Both the position numbers and the translations under genes were made by a program. This document shows, one piece after another, positions 33,204-45,762 of a stretch of DNA of 64,000 nucleotides. Under the pieces are notes generated by a model. It saw nothing but the letters and a program-made list of their open reading frames with translations, was not told the DNA's origin and did no database searches. Numbering within the stretch: position 1 is the first letter of the stretch; each line of letters begins with the position of its first letter. Source of the DNA: Mikania micrantha (taxonomy: Eukaryota > Streptophyta > Magnoliopsida > Asterales > Asteraceae); the NCBI GenBank assembly GCA_009363875.1, contig CM018695.1:43005150-43069149 (forward strand). The letters run 5' to 3'.

Positions 33204-34853
33204 TGATGTCGTGCGGTAGCTTAATTAAAACTAACTAAAAACCAAAACTAACCTAGACACTAAGTAATAATCTAGACTCTCTAAATCCTAAGCTACCGAC
33301 AGACAAGTGTACCTATCGTGTGTAGCAGAGCAAAGCAGTCCGGATATCGAACCCACAGACTTCTACAGACTATACTAACTAGGCTCTATGACTTATCTAT
33401 ACAAAATTTGTACTTAAATAAAATAATATTAAGGAGGGGGGTTTGCTAACAAAACTAAGAATAACTTAAATAAAGACTAAAGAGAAGAGACTAAACTGAA
33501 ACGAAGATCAGACGAAGAAAGAACACTACCTAGGCATAAATAATACACACGGTTAACAAAAGATCTATCGGTAATGGAAATGATGTGATACCGGGATCTT
33601 AAAATACTAAACTCAAAGGAAACCTAGAGCACCCTCGACCCTTCTCAAGGATTGTCAACTAAGAGTCCTGAAAGCCGTTAAACCACCGGTTGAATGGATT
33701 TCCCTCACAGGTCATCCAATTATACTCAAAATGTATCCTCTAGACAATCTACCTCACAGCGCGAAAGTCTCAGACACCTAAGTGAAAGGGATAACTCGGA
33801 TTTTCCTATTGGATTCGGTAAACACGGATGTAAAACGAACTAGAAAGAGCTTCTCACAAAGCCTCTAAACTAGCAATTCCAACACCCTAGACAAACCGAC
33901 AATCTCTCACCTCACGGCTATCAGGATTGGTTGCACATCTAATACATCTATATCAAGATAATAACTCCTATGGTAAACTCGTACGCAATAAACCACCCAA
34001 TAATCAAAAACACACAGTAATTGATCTAGCATGCACCTATTATATGAAAGACATTCACCAAGGCACACAAGGAGTAAATCATCAATCCATAAACAATTAT
34101 AGATATACATAAAACATCCAATAATCCAAACCAAGTTTGTTACATCATGAGTTCATCACATAAACATAATCCAAAACCGATAGAAACGAATGTCAAACAT
34201 GTGAAATCATCAAAACCTAGGTAGTTCTACAAGTTTAGCCAAGAAACATCATATGAAAACAACCCATAATCTGTTTAAAGTGAAGGAGAAACATGAAAAT
34301 CAAAGAGAAACAAAGAAACCAAGTAAACCGAATGATGAACACCCGATATCGTTGATCCTAGGCCTTGATTCTTCGATCTAATGCTTTCCCAACCTTCGAT
34401 TCACCTTAGAATAGCCTTACTTCGTCCTCCTAGTCGCCTCCAGCCGTCCAAAATCGTATATCCCCGCCTCCAATCGTTTCTGAAACATAAAACTCGAAAT
34501 TTTGGGATTTTAACCCTGTCGCGCTACGCGACAGGCTCCACTGAACCCTTCACGCTACGCGACAGGCCCCACTACCCGAAAAAATAGTCGGGTCAAACCC
34601 GCAATCATTAAAAGGGGCAAAACTGTCATTTCCACTTGTCGCGCTACGCGACAGGGTTTTCTGTGGGTGTCGCGATACGCGACAAGAGTTTTTTTCCTGA
34701 ATTCTTCTTCTTTAAAATAACATGTTTATTACCTGCAAGCAAAAATTTGTGGAAATGTGAAGAACCAGCATCAATCGACTCTAAAATTGAATAAAATTGT
34801 ACGAAAACTAATTAAAAACAACTAGAAAAACAGATGTGTTTTGCAACACATCA
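33204..34853 (-). repeat. 5' LTR of the gag-only element
   Basis: Holds four palindromic words of form TCGCGCTACGCGA (34517-34690), two more than are clearly visible in the 3' LTR. Followed by the GCCCG target duplication. Confidence 0.92.
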
Positions 34854-34858
34854 GCCCG

Positions 34859-35110
34859 TACTGGTCAGTACGGCCCGTTTTGAGTTAAGCAAAACTGGTT
34901 GACACCCAAAATGGCTTGGAAAAATAAGCTTGGTTCAAGACGGGCCCTACTGCCCAGTACGGCCCGTCCCACAAAATGTTTCACTGATTCCAAGGAATTC
35001 TATGGAATGTTTGTCTGTAACTCAATACGGGCTGTACTGCCCAGTGCCCGTCTTGACCGGCAGGGGTGTAAAAATATAAAAGTGGGGTGTCCTAATAAAA
35101 GGGCCCAAAA
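34859..35110 (+). repeat. Palindrome cluster with TATA box (continuation of 26622-27044)
   Basis: Three copies of an imperfect palindrome centred on GTACTGNNCAGTAC, extended by GACGGGCC on the outside (about 34858, 34938 and 35027). A TATAAAA at 35075-35081 follows the last one. The gag-only element inserted in the first palindrome. The part from about 35111 rightwards belongs to another LTR in the opposite direction. Confidence 0.6.
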
Positions 35111-37644
35111 ACAAATATGTTTGAAAAGGGACAATTGAACTCACCTTGTGTTTGAAATGGTTGACTAAGTAAAATCAAGAATGCACGCGCTCGTTGTTGT
35201 GTTTGTTGTTAAGCTCACGATCCTGTATAGATTTCATATTGTTGTGACTTATAAATAATAGTCTTGGAGTATGTGTTTGTGTTTATGTTTGCCCTATAGT
35301 TGGCTAACACTTGCGAGTCTCAGTCGTCATTCGGCCCCATGTATTTGTTATGGTTTTACATGTTCCTTTATTCATTTGACTTAACACTTGAAATCACTTG
35401 TCAATGTATTTAAACTATATTGTTTTAGAATTTATGAACATAGGTACAAAGCCTCGTCACCTTTGAAGTAAATTAGTTTGGTACTCCATGCATGTTACCA
35501 AAATTAAATTCTTGTTTAGGGTGTGAGATTATTGCATTTACCGTGTGGGCCGAATGTGGGATTAGTCTTGGGCCAAACTAATCATATTGGGTTGGGTAAT
35601 GCTATTGAGTCAAAGATGCCATGGGCCGAATGATGTTGTGTGAACCCAATAGATAGCCATAATAGGTGGGCTAAACTGTCGGGCTAAAGCAACCGTAATG
35701 GGCTAATCAAATTTGGGCCGAAAGATTCAACTGGGTCTAGCAACGTGTGTGGGTCAAGTCTCGGACGTGTAATCTAAACGGTTGGGCCACCCGATGAGTT
35801 AAGTCAATTGGGCCTTATTAGTTTTTGTGAACCATATTATTGAACCAACCCAATGCCATGGCCGCATGGTTTACTATGGACCGGGGCACTTTGTTGGGCC
35901 TTATAAGTTATATGGGCCGATTGGTGTGGGCCAATCAATTGGGCTTGGCCGATTAAAATGGGATTCCAGCGACCCTATTTCTCTTTTATACCCAGGTTCG
36001 GCTATTAAAGATGTAAAGGTTCGGTGGTGGGGGGTTTTCATGCAAGGTTCGCCGCCCTAATAGGGTTAGGTTCGTCTCTTCATGGTTCGTGGATGGAAAC
36101 ATGATGGTTCGTCGGCTTACAGGTTCGTCACCTATGACAGGTTCGGCCAACACAGCTGGGTTCGGCTAGAAAATGGTTCGTCCCTGGGTTCGTCCAGCCT
36201 TGTAGGTTCGCCGCTCCTGCATGGACTCAGCAGGGTTCGCCCATGCATGATGCTCAATCGAGTAGGGGTTCGGCCTTTGTGGGTTGCAGCAGGTTCGTCT
36301 GGGACACGGAGGTTCGGCTGGTGAGGTGGTGCAACAAGGTTCGGTGGTAGGTGATGCGTAGCAGGGTTCGGCCATCTGACAAGGGTTCGGCGGGTTTGGT
36401 CAAGACCTCAACAGGTTCGGCCGGCTATAGTTTCCCCACGAACCTAAACATGCTCATCGTCATCATGCAGCTTCAAACCCTCGGTTTAACCATTTCTATG
36501 CGGTTGCTACGTGTAGCCAAGTCCTCGAAAGGATGGGGGTTCGAATCTGAGGCCCAACAACCGGTTATGTGTGTGTGTCAAAACAAGATAGAAAACCCTA
36601 TTTTTCCGTAACTTTCTTTGCTCATACCTCGAATTCGGCTGGATGAAACCTCAGATCGGTTGTACTTCCTTGTGGGGGAGGTCGAGAGCTTCGCGTGGAC
36701 ACCAAGAAAGCTCGATTTCGTTGAGAAACGAGTGACTTTTGGAGGTTTGAAGGGTGATTATCCTAGAGAGAGGGGTGGCCGGGATTTGCTTGTAGAGAGA
36801 GAGTAGGAATGTAATAAATGAAAGAAATGGCCTCTTTTAGGGTTTAAATACCTCGAGGGTATTCGGGTTCGTTTCGGTTGCTCGGTTCTCGTTTACGTCG
36901 TGTTTCCGGCACGTTACGCGCGTTTTTAGTAATTTAAATAAAATGATTTTATTTTAATTGTTTGGAAGGTGGTTATTTCCAGTAAATATTTTAATTAAGT
37001 TTTCCTTGAATTATTTATCGTAATCTATTATAATACGCGTTTGTTTGACTTGTTCGCGTATTTTACGCGTTTTGATTTAAATAGTTTCCCTTTAATTTAT
37101 TTCTGATGAGTTTCAAAATTGTAAAATAGAAAATATTATATTTTCTTAAATTTATTATCGTTCGTATCGTCTTAGTTTTCGTTTCGTCAGAACGCATCAC
37201 ATACGCGTGTTTTTGTACAGAGCGCTAACTGTACGAACACGATCGTACATTTCGCTTTCTGATTTTGTTTTCTACTCTTCAGTCATCATTTCAGTACGTT
37301 AAACTTTCAGATTTATTCGTACAGATCGTCACCTATACGAATAATTCGTCGGTTTAGCATTTTGTAACAACAACTGTTATGGTTTGGTTCTGTTTATCCT
37401 CACATACGTTTATACATAATAGCATCAAATCAAGCATCTGTGTGTCAGTTCTGTGTTGTCTGATGTGTTTCTAACTGTTAAACTATGAGGTTTAAGTCAG
37501 ATTTCAGAACAATTGCATAATAGTTTAGTGTCAAGCATCAAAGATTAATAGTATATAAATGATTCACCTAGTTTGTACCTGAGTTACTGTGCCAGTTACG
37601 GTACCGGTCACTGTTCCGGCAACGTTTCCGGCACTGATGTTACA
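35111..37644 (-). repeat. LTR remnant, minus orientation, GGTTCG word cluster
   Basis: On the minus strand the LTR starts TGTAACATCAGTGCCGG at 37644. It matches the order of the LTR at 47920: AACACGCGTATG...GACG near 37200, a TATTTAAA box (36842-36850), a word cluster (35995-36430; about 20 copies of GGTTCG on the plus strand), GGGCC words (35540-35970), and AAGGTGAGTTCA (35136-35145 on the minus strand) with TCCCTTTT after it. The end is missing, replaced by the GTACTG palindrome segment. A tRNA-like stretch (36501-36561) lies inside. Confidence 0.7.
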
Positions 37645-39119
37645 TGAAACTCCCTAGATTGTGATACGCTCGTATTGGAGATAACCAAAACGTAGTCGTT
37701 ATGCTGCCCGTTTAGAAACACTGAAATACAAAGGGGGTTTAAGTTATATGATTAAGATTATAATTATGTTAGCATATCCATGTTAATAGCATATCATTGT
37801 GAACTTGAGAAAGTGAAGGATAGCAAAGAAAGTTAGTTGATTGTGCATAACTAAGTTAAGGTGAATCTATGAGCCATTTTTTACTGTTCTAACGTTTTAG
37901 GGCTGATTTGTGTGCATGATAAATACCTTTGAAATGTTTGTGAAATTTTTGTATGATTGACTGTTAAAGCTTTGTTACAAAAAATTTTGTTGAATGAACA
38001 GTCAAGCTATGTAAAGATGATTTTGTTACGTACTATGGTATTTTGAAATGACTTGGGCCAATTATGTGCTTATTAATAGTGGAGAGGGGTGTAGGTAATG
38101 ATATTGTTGGGACTATCATATGTTTTGATGAAGATAAACTTCCATGAGTTGAAAGGGTGGTGGGTGGTGGGTGGGCATTATGCCCTACATATGCCCTATA
38201 TATAAGCTCGATCAAATCAATGGAAGTGTATCGTACTTAGAGCTCATGAGAAAATAACTGTTGATTCATGCTTATAAACCACTCCTTTATTATTTAAACA
38301 AAAGTTAATCCAATTCATGGAGAAATGTTTTATGGGATATAATAAAGGTTTTAGTAAAAAAATGTTTTGATGAAAAGATGTTTTAAGAAAAGATGCTTTA
38401 AACAGAATATAAATAAGTTGCTAATGTTTGTATGTAACAGAGCAATACTGTCAACTACTTGTATAGGAGGATGAATGTGTCCCGATATGGGGGATGGATG
38501 AGATATGGGGATTTTGATCCCAATGAGATGGTATTTATACTGGCTGTATGTACGTGCCTTCCTAATTGTGGGAAGATGGTTATGAGTCTTTCCTGTTATG
38601 AAAAGATGGTATGGGTTATACAACTAGGGAGGTGACGATTGATCAACATGTGGGTGAGCCTTCCCAATTAATGAGACAGTGTTTTGTATGATAAGAGGAT
38701 GCACTTATTATAATTATGTTCCTGGATGATGAGTGCATATGTAATGTTAAAATGTTTTAAGAAATGCTTTTGAATCAAGCTAACATGATAATCAGCATAT
38801 AAAGTATTTTCAAAACTTAGAACTCACCGGCGTAAGCTTACATTTTTGAGTATGCAAATTAGGACCAGGTGAGACCTCTAGCAATAGAGGTAAAGGAAAG
38901 GAATGAACAGAGGCATCGAGCATGTACCCAAGAGAGAACAACTTGCACTTACGTTTGAATGTAAATAGATAGTTGTTATATAATAATAGAATGTATGTAT
39001 CAACATTTGGTTAATAAATAAGGTTTTTTTTCCATTGTCTATTAATGTCTCTGATTAACCTTGTGCATATGAGTAGATACATTTAGTGACGTGTCTCAAG
39101 AATTGGGGCGCGTCTCACA
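37645..39119 (+). repeat. 3' part of an LTR, plus orientation
   Basis: The segment at 38150-38220 (TATGCCCTATATATAAGC) matches the LTRs at 51460 and 44970, AACTCACC is at 38821-38828, and the end GGGGCGCGTCTCACA is at about 39119. It lies head to head with the minus-strand LTR that ends at 37644. Exact left limit uncertain. Confidence 0.5.
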
Positions 39120-40815
39120 CCACATCTCCAAGTTAAGCTTGGAGGTAGCCCTTTTATTAATAATTTACACTTAAACTTAACAAGCACACACTTATTGTCC
39201 AATATAACTCCAAAACTAAGTTAAACCACTAACCAGACACTTTAATGTGTTGAAAACAGTAACATTAATGCATGCATGTGTGGATTTGAAGTTGATTTTG
39301 GGTGTAAAAGCTTTAGTTCATATATTACTATCAATAGAAACTTTTGCATCTAAGAACCATGGGTTGCATGTGGGTCCCTGACATGAATGAGATGCTATGA
39401 TGTTGTTAAAAGGTATATTAATATGTTAGGATAGTTTAAGTATCATAAACACGAGGCTTACTCATAACTTTCTAATTAAGGGAACTTTAATAGGGCAATA
39501 TGTGAAACAAGGATGTGGAAACAAATTTGATAGTGAAAGATGACAGATGAGGTTCTATTAAAGAGATAGGAAAGCTTTGGTATGATTAATTTGATAAAAA
39601 CACGAGTAGTTGACATACTTACTACAAATAGTAACTTTTGACCACTAGGACATGACATTTGAAAAAAAAAGTGGATTAAGAGTTAACATGAACACATAGG
39701 GAACTAATGTGCTTATTCAAGCAAAATGGTGCCTTTAGATGCGTAGTTAGTAAATATAGAAACTTACTAAATACAGAAACTTAGTAAATATAGAAACTCC
39801 GCAAACACGAAAACCAAACTACAGTTAACGAACTAAACGTGTCACCAACAGGCCATCGAGTCAAACACAGTCGAACATGGTTAAACATAGTCAAAGGTGT
39901 ATTGTTTGGACAAACATAGTCAAACACAACAACTTGGAGTTGTTTGGACAAACACACTGGGTCTGATGGACCAACATGAACACAAACTTATACTATATAT
40001 GTGATATAGTTAACAGTTAACAAACCTGCATCATGCAAATGTAACAGAATTCAAACACATGTGAGTTTACAGCCCCCTTTTATTTGAAAAATGTTTCACT
40101 CAAACTGGAGGAGATTACATGCAAACATTCTTTGACAAACATTTTGATATATTTTTGGTTATGTTGTGTAAACATTTTTGAGTGTGCTATATCGTAACAC
40201 AGTCCTCACAAAATCATACTGTTAGTTTACATAAGCGAGGCGTTCTTAGATAGTACTATTGGTTCTAACAACCTTGCTCGAGGACAACTCTGACCGGTGG
40301 TGAGGACGAGCGTAATTACGACCTAATTGCTTTTGTTTTGACGATAGACATGGCGGAGGCATCTAACATTCCAGTTTCGGTAGTGGTGCAATACATACAC
40401 TCGGGACCTTGGGTCTACAACTTTAAATTTTCCAGTATATATCGTACAAATGATTTATCGTGATTTATTTTAAACCTGTGAACTAACCAACTTATTGTTG
40501 ACCCACTTTAGCATGTAATTCTCAGGTTACTAATGCACGTAAGGACTAGGAAAGCAATGCATGGAGTCCTTTGAAGAACTATGCATATTTCGAACCGTTT
40601 GTTATATCTTATGCTACTATTTTTGATGATGTGTTTTAAAACAAGTTACATTGTACTAGCTTATGCAAACAGCATTTATTTTCGCTGTAAAACTTTTCAA
40701 TCTGATGGGATATTTTAAATTGTAACCACGTATTTTCAAAACTCATATAGATTCGTTCTATATGACCAACGTCCTGAATGACTCTTCAAGTGGTAAATTT
40801 GATGGTGTGATAGTG
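39120..40815 (+). repeat. Old LTR fragment related to the LTR at 19945
   Basis: From about 39240 it follows the order of 21030-22767: ACTACAAATAGTAAC-type words, ACCAACAGGCCATCGAG, AACACAAACTTATA, GTGAGTTTACAGCCCCC at 40071, AACTAACCAAC at 40491, CTCAG|G at 40524-40525, and ATTCGTTCTATATGACC near 40750. It ends in a degenerate GGTGTGA at about 40813. The 5' half is missing. Confidence 0.7.
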
Positions 40816-41472
40816 TGTCCATGCTTTCATTACATAGTACTTGTACATTAGGCTGCTGCTAATGTACACACTAATCACTGTTTATCGAGACTAGCTCATA
40901 TGGGTATATCCAATGTTGTAGAAATCGGTAGTCGCTAGTCGGTCGGTGGGGTGGGGACTAGGGATTATTCGGGATTAATCGGCCAACTAATCGGCCTAAT
41001 CGGATAGTCGGGCCTAGTCGGCCTTAGGGGAGTAACGATTAATCGGCCTAGTCGGGGATTTTTACAACCATGGGTATATCCTATTGACATGAGATGTTTA
41101 TTTTTCTTAAGTCATATTCTCATTGTATCATTTCCATAATGTTTTGTTTGATATTTTTCTCTCCGTTACTGAGCAATTACGGCTCAATCGTGTTCTTTTC
41201 TAGTGTCTTTCATTGTATGCATGGCACATACCCAAGGGGCTACTGGGAATCTGTGAAGAGAATGAATTAAAGAAGTTAGGTTATGAAGTGAAGCTTTATG
41301 AAAATTATTAGTATTTGATTTAAGACTCTTTATTATTGTTTAATTTGAACAAGTTTAAGGATTTTGCTTATTTAAGGATTTAATTTGGGTTTAATACTTA
41401 ATTATTATGTTTAACTGTCTTTGATTACTATATTGAATGATACGTCAGCTCTCACAGGGTTGGGGTGTTACA
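40816..41472 (+). repeat. Probable LTR 3' end with MITE insertion
   Basis: Ends GGTTGGGGTGTTACA at 41472, a typical LTR terminus of this group. The start is not identified, and the hAT-type MITE at 40911-41072 lies inside. No coding content. Confidence 0.4.
40911..41072. mobile_element. hAT-type MITE, 162 bp
   Basis: Ends CAATGTTGTAGAAATC and, inverted, CATGGTTGTAAAAATC. The 8-bp duplication GGTATATC lies on both sides (40903-40910 and 41073-41080). The inside is packed with CTAGTCGG, AATCGGCC and similar words, so it can fold on itself. The 8-bp duplication assigns it to the hAT superfamily. Confidence 0.82.
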
Positions 41473-42560
41473 TGAATGCACCGTAAACTAGGCCGACATA
41501 TATACAAGTTAGTGCAATCTTCTCCTCTCCATTATATATATAATAAATGGGTAACTCATGTTGTCACGTATCATAATCAATATTTTGAAATACTATATCG
41601 GTGATCGAATCGACCGTCTTAGTGGTTACTAGTCGAACCAGATTTAGGAAATGATATTTATAATTTTAATATAAATAATAAAACTAAATATAAAAAACAA
41701 CCTTTTGATTGTCCTTTTTTGTGTCAATGCCCTTTTTATTACCCAATTACCATGAAATTAGATATTAGCCTATTTTAAGATAGTTGGCCTAATTTATTTA
41801 GAACTTGTATACGAGAAAAGTCAATGCCCATCATAACTTCAATCTTTTCCTATTAAAAACTAGTCGTGCTCTAAATCTTTAACTTCTTGGTCTCTCTTAA
41901 AGTTAAATGTCACCATCACTTCTGGTTTTCAAATGCTTCATGTAGTAACAAAGTCTACACACCATCTAGTTCTCGAATCGTAATTTCAAATCTACATTCA
42001 ATCATATTTGCCATCATGAATCTTTGGATCTTCGACCATCTAAGCCGGCATCCACACAACAACACATACTTGGAACTCATATCATCTCATGACAACAGGT
42101 TCAACCTTTGACCGCTGTTTAATTAGTGGTTTAGCCATCGGCCATAATTACCCAAGACAATAATGAATTTTCAGCTTGTATGAGCATTTATGAATGGTAT
42201 TTTCAAGTGACAGTATTAATTTTTGGACTAGTGACATCATAAGTTAGACCCTGCAATCTTGACCCAAAACAAGGGAAATAAGTTGGTTTGGTTGAATTAG
42301 TATTGTATTTTGAGTTGAAATAGGTAACAACATAACATAGAGCGAGTTGAAATACATTACTCTTTAACACAATGCGGGTCAAGATGAGTAACTTAAAACC
42401 TATATGAATAGATTCAAATAGATTATAATTATCAATAATATATTTGATGAAAAAATCACTAAGAACTATTAAAATATACGATTTATTTAATTACAACTCA
42501 TTTTAACTTTAACTAAATTAAAGTTTTTTTAAAAAAAGAGCTATTTAGACACAAACTAAT
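41473..42560. other. Spacer without recognised features
   Basis: AT-rich. Words such as GACCGTCTTAGTGG and CCTGACCCGACCCGTTTT (near 41610 and 42590) recall dispersed MITEs, but no paired ends or target duplications were found. The ORF 41887-42111 (74 residues) shows no recognisable domain. Confidence 0.4.
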
Positions 42561-45500
42561 TTTGCTTAAAGCTCAGCTTGACCCATACCTATCCTGACCC
42601 GACCCGTTTTAAACCATTACCCAAGCAGCCCATTTTGCGAGGCTTATCATTAGTTGTCAAAAGGATGGTGGAAACAAGAAAACACATAAATGATTCTTGC
42701 AATTGTTATGTTAAAAAAGAGTTATTCAACAAGTTTCGGTCAAATATGTAATGCAAAGTTTTCAAAAGATAAAAACTCATAAGGAACAACTCTAAGTAGA
42801 ATTTTTTTTATCCAACTTGAACGGTAAAACCTCCCCGCAAAATTTATGTCAACATTTTTGGATATCAATTCTAATGGGATATTCAGATGGGTTAAGATCT
42901 ATATGAATATGATGTTGGACTTGATACTCCAAATGATATCTTTACATTATAAAAACAAAGTTAGAAGATTAAATAAACGTTGTATTTGTGTGGGTGATGA
43001 TTCATGCAAATTTATACGTGAGTTTTATACTTCTGATAGAAATTAATAACTAATTTAAAACGCTATTCACAAAATATTTTAATAAACTAACTTACACAAA
43101 GATAAGAACTTCTAAATAATAAAAAAATTTTTGCACACTTAGCCATTCATACGAATGAGAATTTATTCATGCAAATGAGTCACCAGCAATGAAGCTTTTC
43201 AACCATAGGGCCATTCGTACGACAGCACAGGTATGAAACCAACACTTACGTTTTTCTTTCCCATTTTTCACCCAACTCACTCAAACGAAACCCTATTCGC
43301 CCCTCACGAAATTTCGGTCATTTCCCCACGAAATTAGGCCATTTGAGTTTCCAAATCGTGCATGTTTCATCCCCACATCTTCATTTCAAGATCTCAACCA
43401 TTTTCGGGCCTTTTCTGTCGAATACGAGTTGCACAGTGAGTCTTAACACTGATCATTTGCACCAAAACACTCCAAAACATTTTCTCATCAATTTTGCCCA
43501 TAAAAACACCACAAATAACCCACAATTTAGAAAATTGTGTTCTTGGTGAATTTGTAGGAGAATGAAACATATGAAGGGCTCATTCTACGAAGGAGACACA
43601 CCATTCGTCTTAGGAAATCACCCTAATGAATCTTTGAACGATTGAACACCTACACGAATATAACGGACCCATTCGCATGAGAGAACCACACGAATGAAGA
43701 CCTATTCGCACGAATGGATCCCCAGAATGGAAGAGGACATCCGCAGAACCGCATTCGTAAGAATGAAGGTCATTCATATAAACAGGCCATTCGTACAAAG
43801 AGGAGACCAAAAATGGCCAAGTGTTGAACGTTCTATCGATACTATCGGAATCGGCAGGACCGACCCTTAGACAAAATTTCAAATCTAATCATAACAAATA
43901 ACAAATTGAAACACATTTTCCAAAATCACATTAGGAAGAACACACTTAAAATCCAACATCAATTAATCATGGAATTAATGAAAACACAGGATTCAAACCG
44001 AGTGAATACATCGAGCGTGTGTTTGACGATCTACAACCCATAACCACAAGTGAGTTCATGGACCCCGTTTTTCTTTAACTTTTTGCCTTCCAAATCATTT
44101 TGGACTGAGAACATGAAACCTCTTATTCGAATGTTATTTGAATAAGATTTATTTTCAATGACACTTAAACGAAGAACTTATTTCGAAACCTCTTATTCGA
44201 ATGTTATTCGAATAAGTATCCTTAAACATGTTTTCACTAAGCATTAATCGCATAAGGACAATTTTTCAAGCTCAAATGACAATGGTTTTCACTATATCAA
44301 ATACAATTCAACAAGGAACTGTCAGTCAACCTTAAAATCTCGAGGATTTAAGCACAACCAAGAAGTGAACGGACACAATCCGAGGAATTGTGGTAATTTA
44401 CAAATCAAAATCTGCATTTTCATGTGAATCTTCATCAACAAACAACAATTTTAGTAGGATGCCTGTCTAAGGTAATTCGCAAGAACATGTGGCCAACAAC
44501 GTACACATTAAAAATTCAAGTAAGAATTCTCACATGAATCCCTTTTTCAAGAGTCATTTACCATTCGTTGACAGGGGTCAACCGACGGTAATGTAAATGG
44601 TACCATAAGTCTATCAAAATTCCAGTGCTGAGGCTGGTACGTTACGCGAACAAATACACACGAGGGTCAAATCTTGGGTCAGATCTGTTGGATCTTATCA
44701 ACAAGGGCAATACAAGTTAGGTTTGGTAAATGATCACATATGTGACATTACAGATAGATTTCTCTAATAAATCGAATTCAATGTTTTCAATTGGGATGTG
44801 ACATAAACTATTTTCAAAATAGTGTCTCAACAAGTTAAAAAAATTGGTTCAAGACAAACTATGCAAGGCACGAGAACGAGTGAGATGAAATAAAATCTCA
44901 TTTTTCCTATCAAAGGAAAAGTCATGCCCTGTCAAGTGTGTGGTGGGCTAGCAACTCCACTTGTTGGTACGTATGCCCTATGCATAAGCATTACTTGACT
45001 TGTTAAGATGATGTCGGTGGGGAAGTAAAAGGAGGTAAACTTGTGTGATTTTACAATTAAAAAAAGGTGTAAATCTCCGATTTCAAGAGTAAACATGATA
45101 AAACATACATTTTGAGTCAATTTACTAAACAAATGTGAAAATTCATTTTCATTTACAACATAAGTGAACTCCCCACTTATCATTACATTACTATCGTGGA
45201 ATGTCGAAGGTGTGTTGGGCTAAGCTTCTGAGTTTCGGCTCTACGTAAGTCCTACTCATAATTTCTTTTGACACTTTGGGATAGTTCTAATAACGAAGTC
45301 TAGGGAGTGATCTTGTTCAAATGTGTCAAGCCTTTTACAAAACCTAATTAATTTAAAACCTGCGTGAAATCACCAACATAGTGTTGACAGATTTTAACAT
45401 GTTTATCAGGTGACGAACATGTGTGAACGTTATGCCTGTTAGAAAGAGAAAGATAGGATCCAGATTAGAAGACCCTACAACTCCTGAATAAAATCTTGCA

Positions 45501-45762
45501 ATGTTTTATCGGCTACAAGATTCAAGACTTGCTCTTTTGCAAGCAATTTTGTGAACATCTTGGTCATGTCCAAATCATATCATGTTGTAACAAAGTTAAA
45601 TTATTAAATTAGTTGTAATTTAACTTTGTTATATCAATGTTAATTAGTGTTCTCATATTATCATGTGCTATGTAAGCAATCTGATTATTCCGATTGCATC
45701 GCTCCTCGGGACTATTCTGCCCGACGGGAATTCGATCCAACCCGCCGGCCCAGGGTGTGAGA
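42561..45762 (+). repeat. Old LTR of the CATTCG-word family
   Basis: Matches 18690-19944 over 42830-44110, then continues: GTGAGTTCA at 44050, two copies of CTTATTCGAATG-type palindromes with CCTC (44126-44215), TATGCCCTATGCATAAGC near 44970, AATCACCAACATAGTGTTGAC near 45370, TTATCAG|G at 45408-45409, and an end CCGCCGGCCCAGGGTGTGA at about 45760 that resembles the end of the LTR at 52045. The start is estimated from alignment with 47920 and is not visible as a clean TG terminus. Confidence 0.65.

Larger units (their letters stand above)
27045..34853 (-). mobile_element. Complete Athila/Tat-like element with gag only (TR-GAG type)
   Basis: This 7,809-bp element on the minus strand is flanked by GCCCG on both sides (27040-27044 and 34854-34858). 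LTRs of 1,669 bp (27045-28713) and 1,650 bp (33204-34853) start TGATG and end CATCA. The PBS is of tRNA-Asp type. The internal region encodes Gag and a broken protease but has no RT, RNase H or integrase anywhere in the 4.5 kb. Such gag-only LTR elements are known as TR-GAG and depend on a partner for reverse transcription and integration. About 35 substitutions by eye plus several indels separate the LTRs. Gag has a stop and a frame change, so this copy is no longer coding-competent. Confidence 0.9.
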
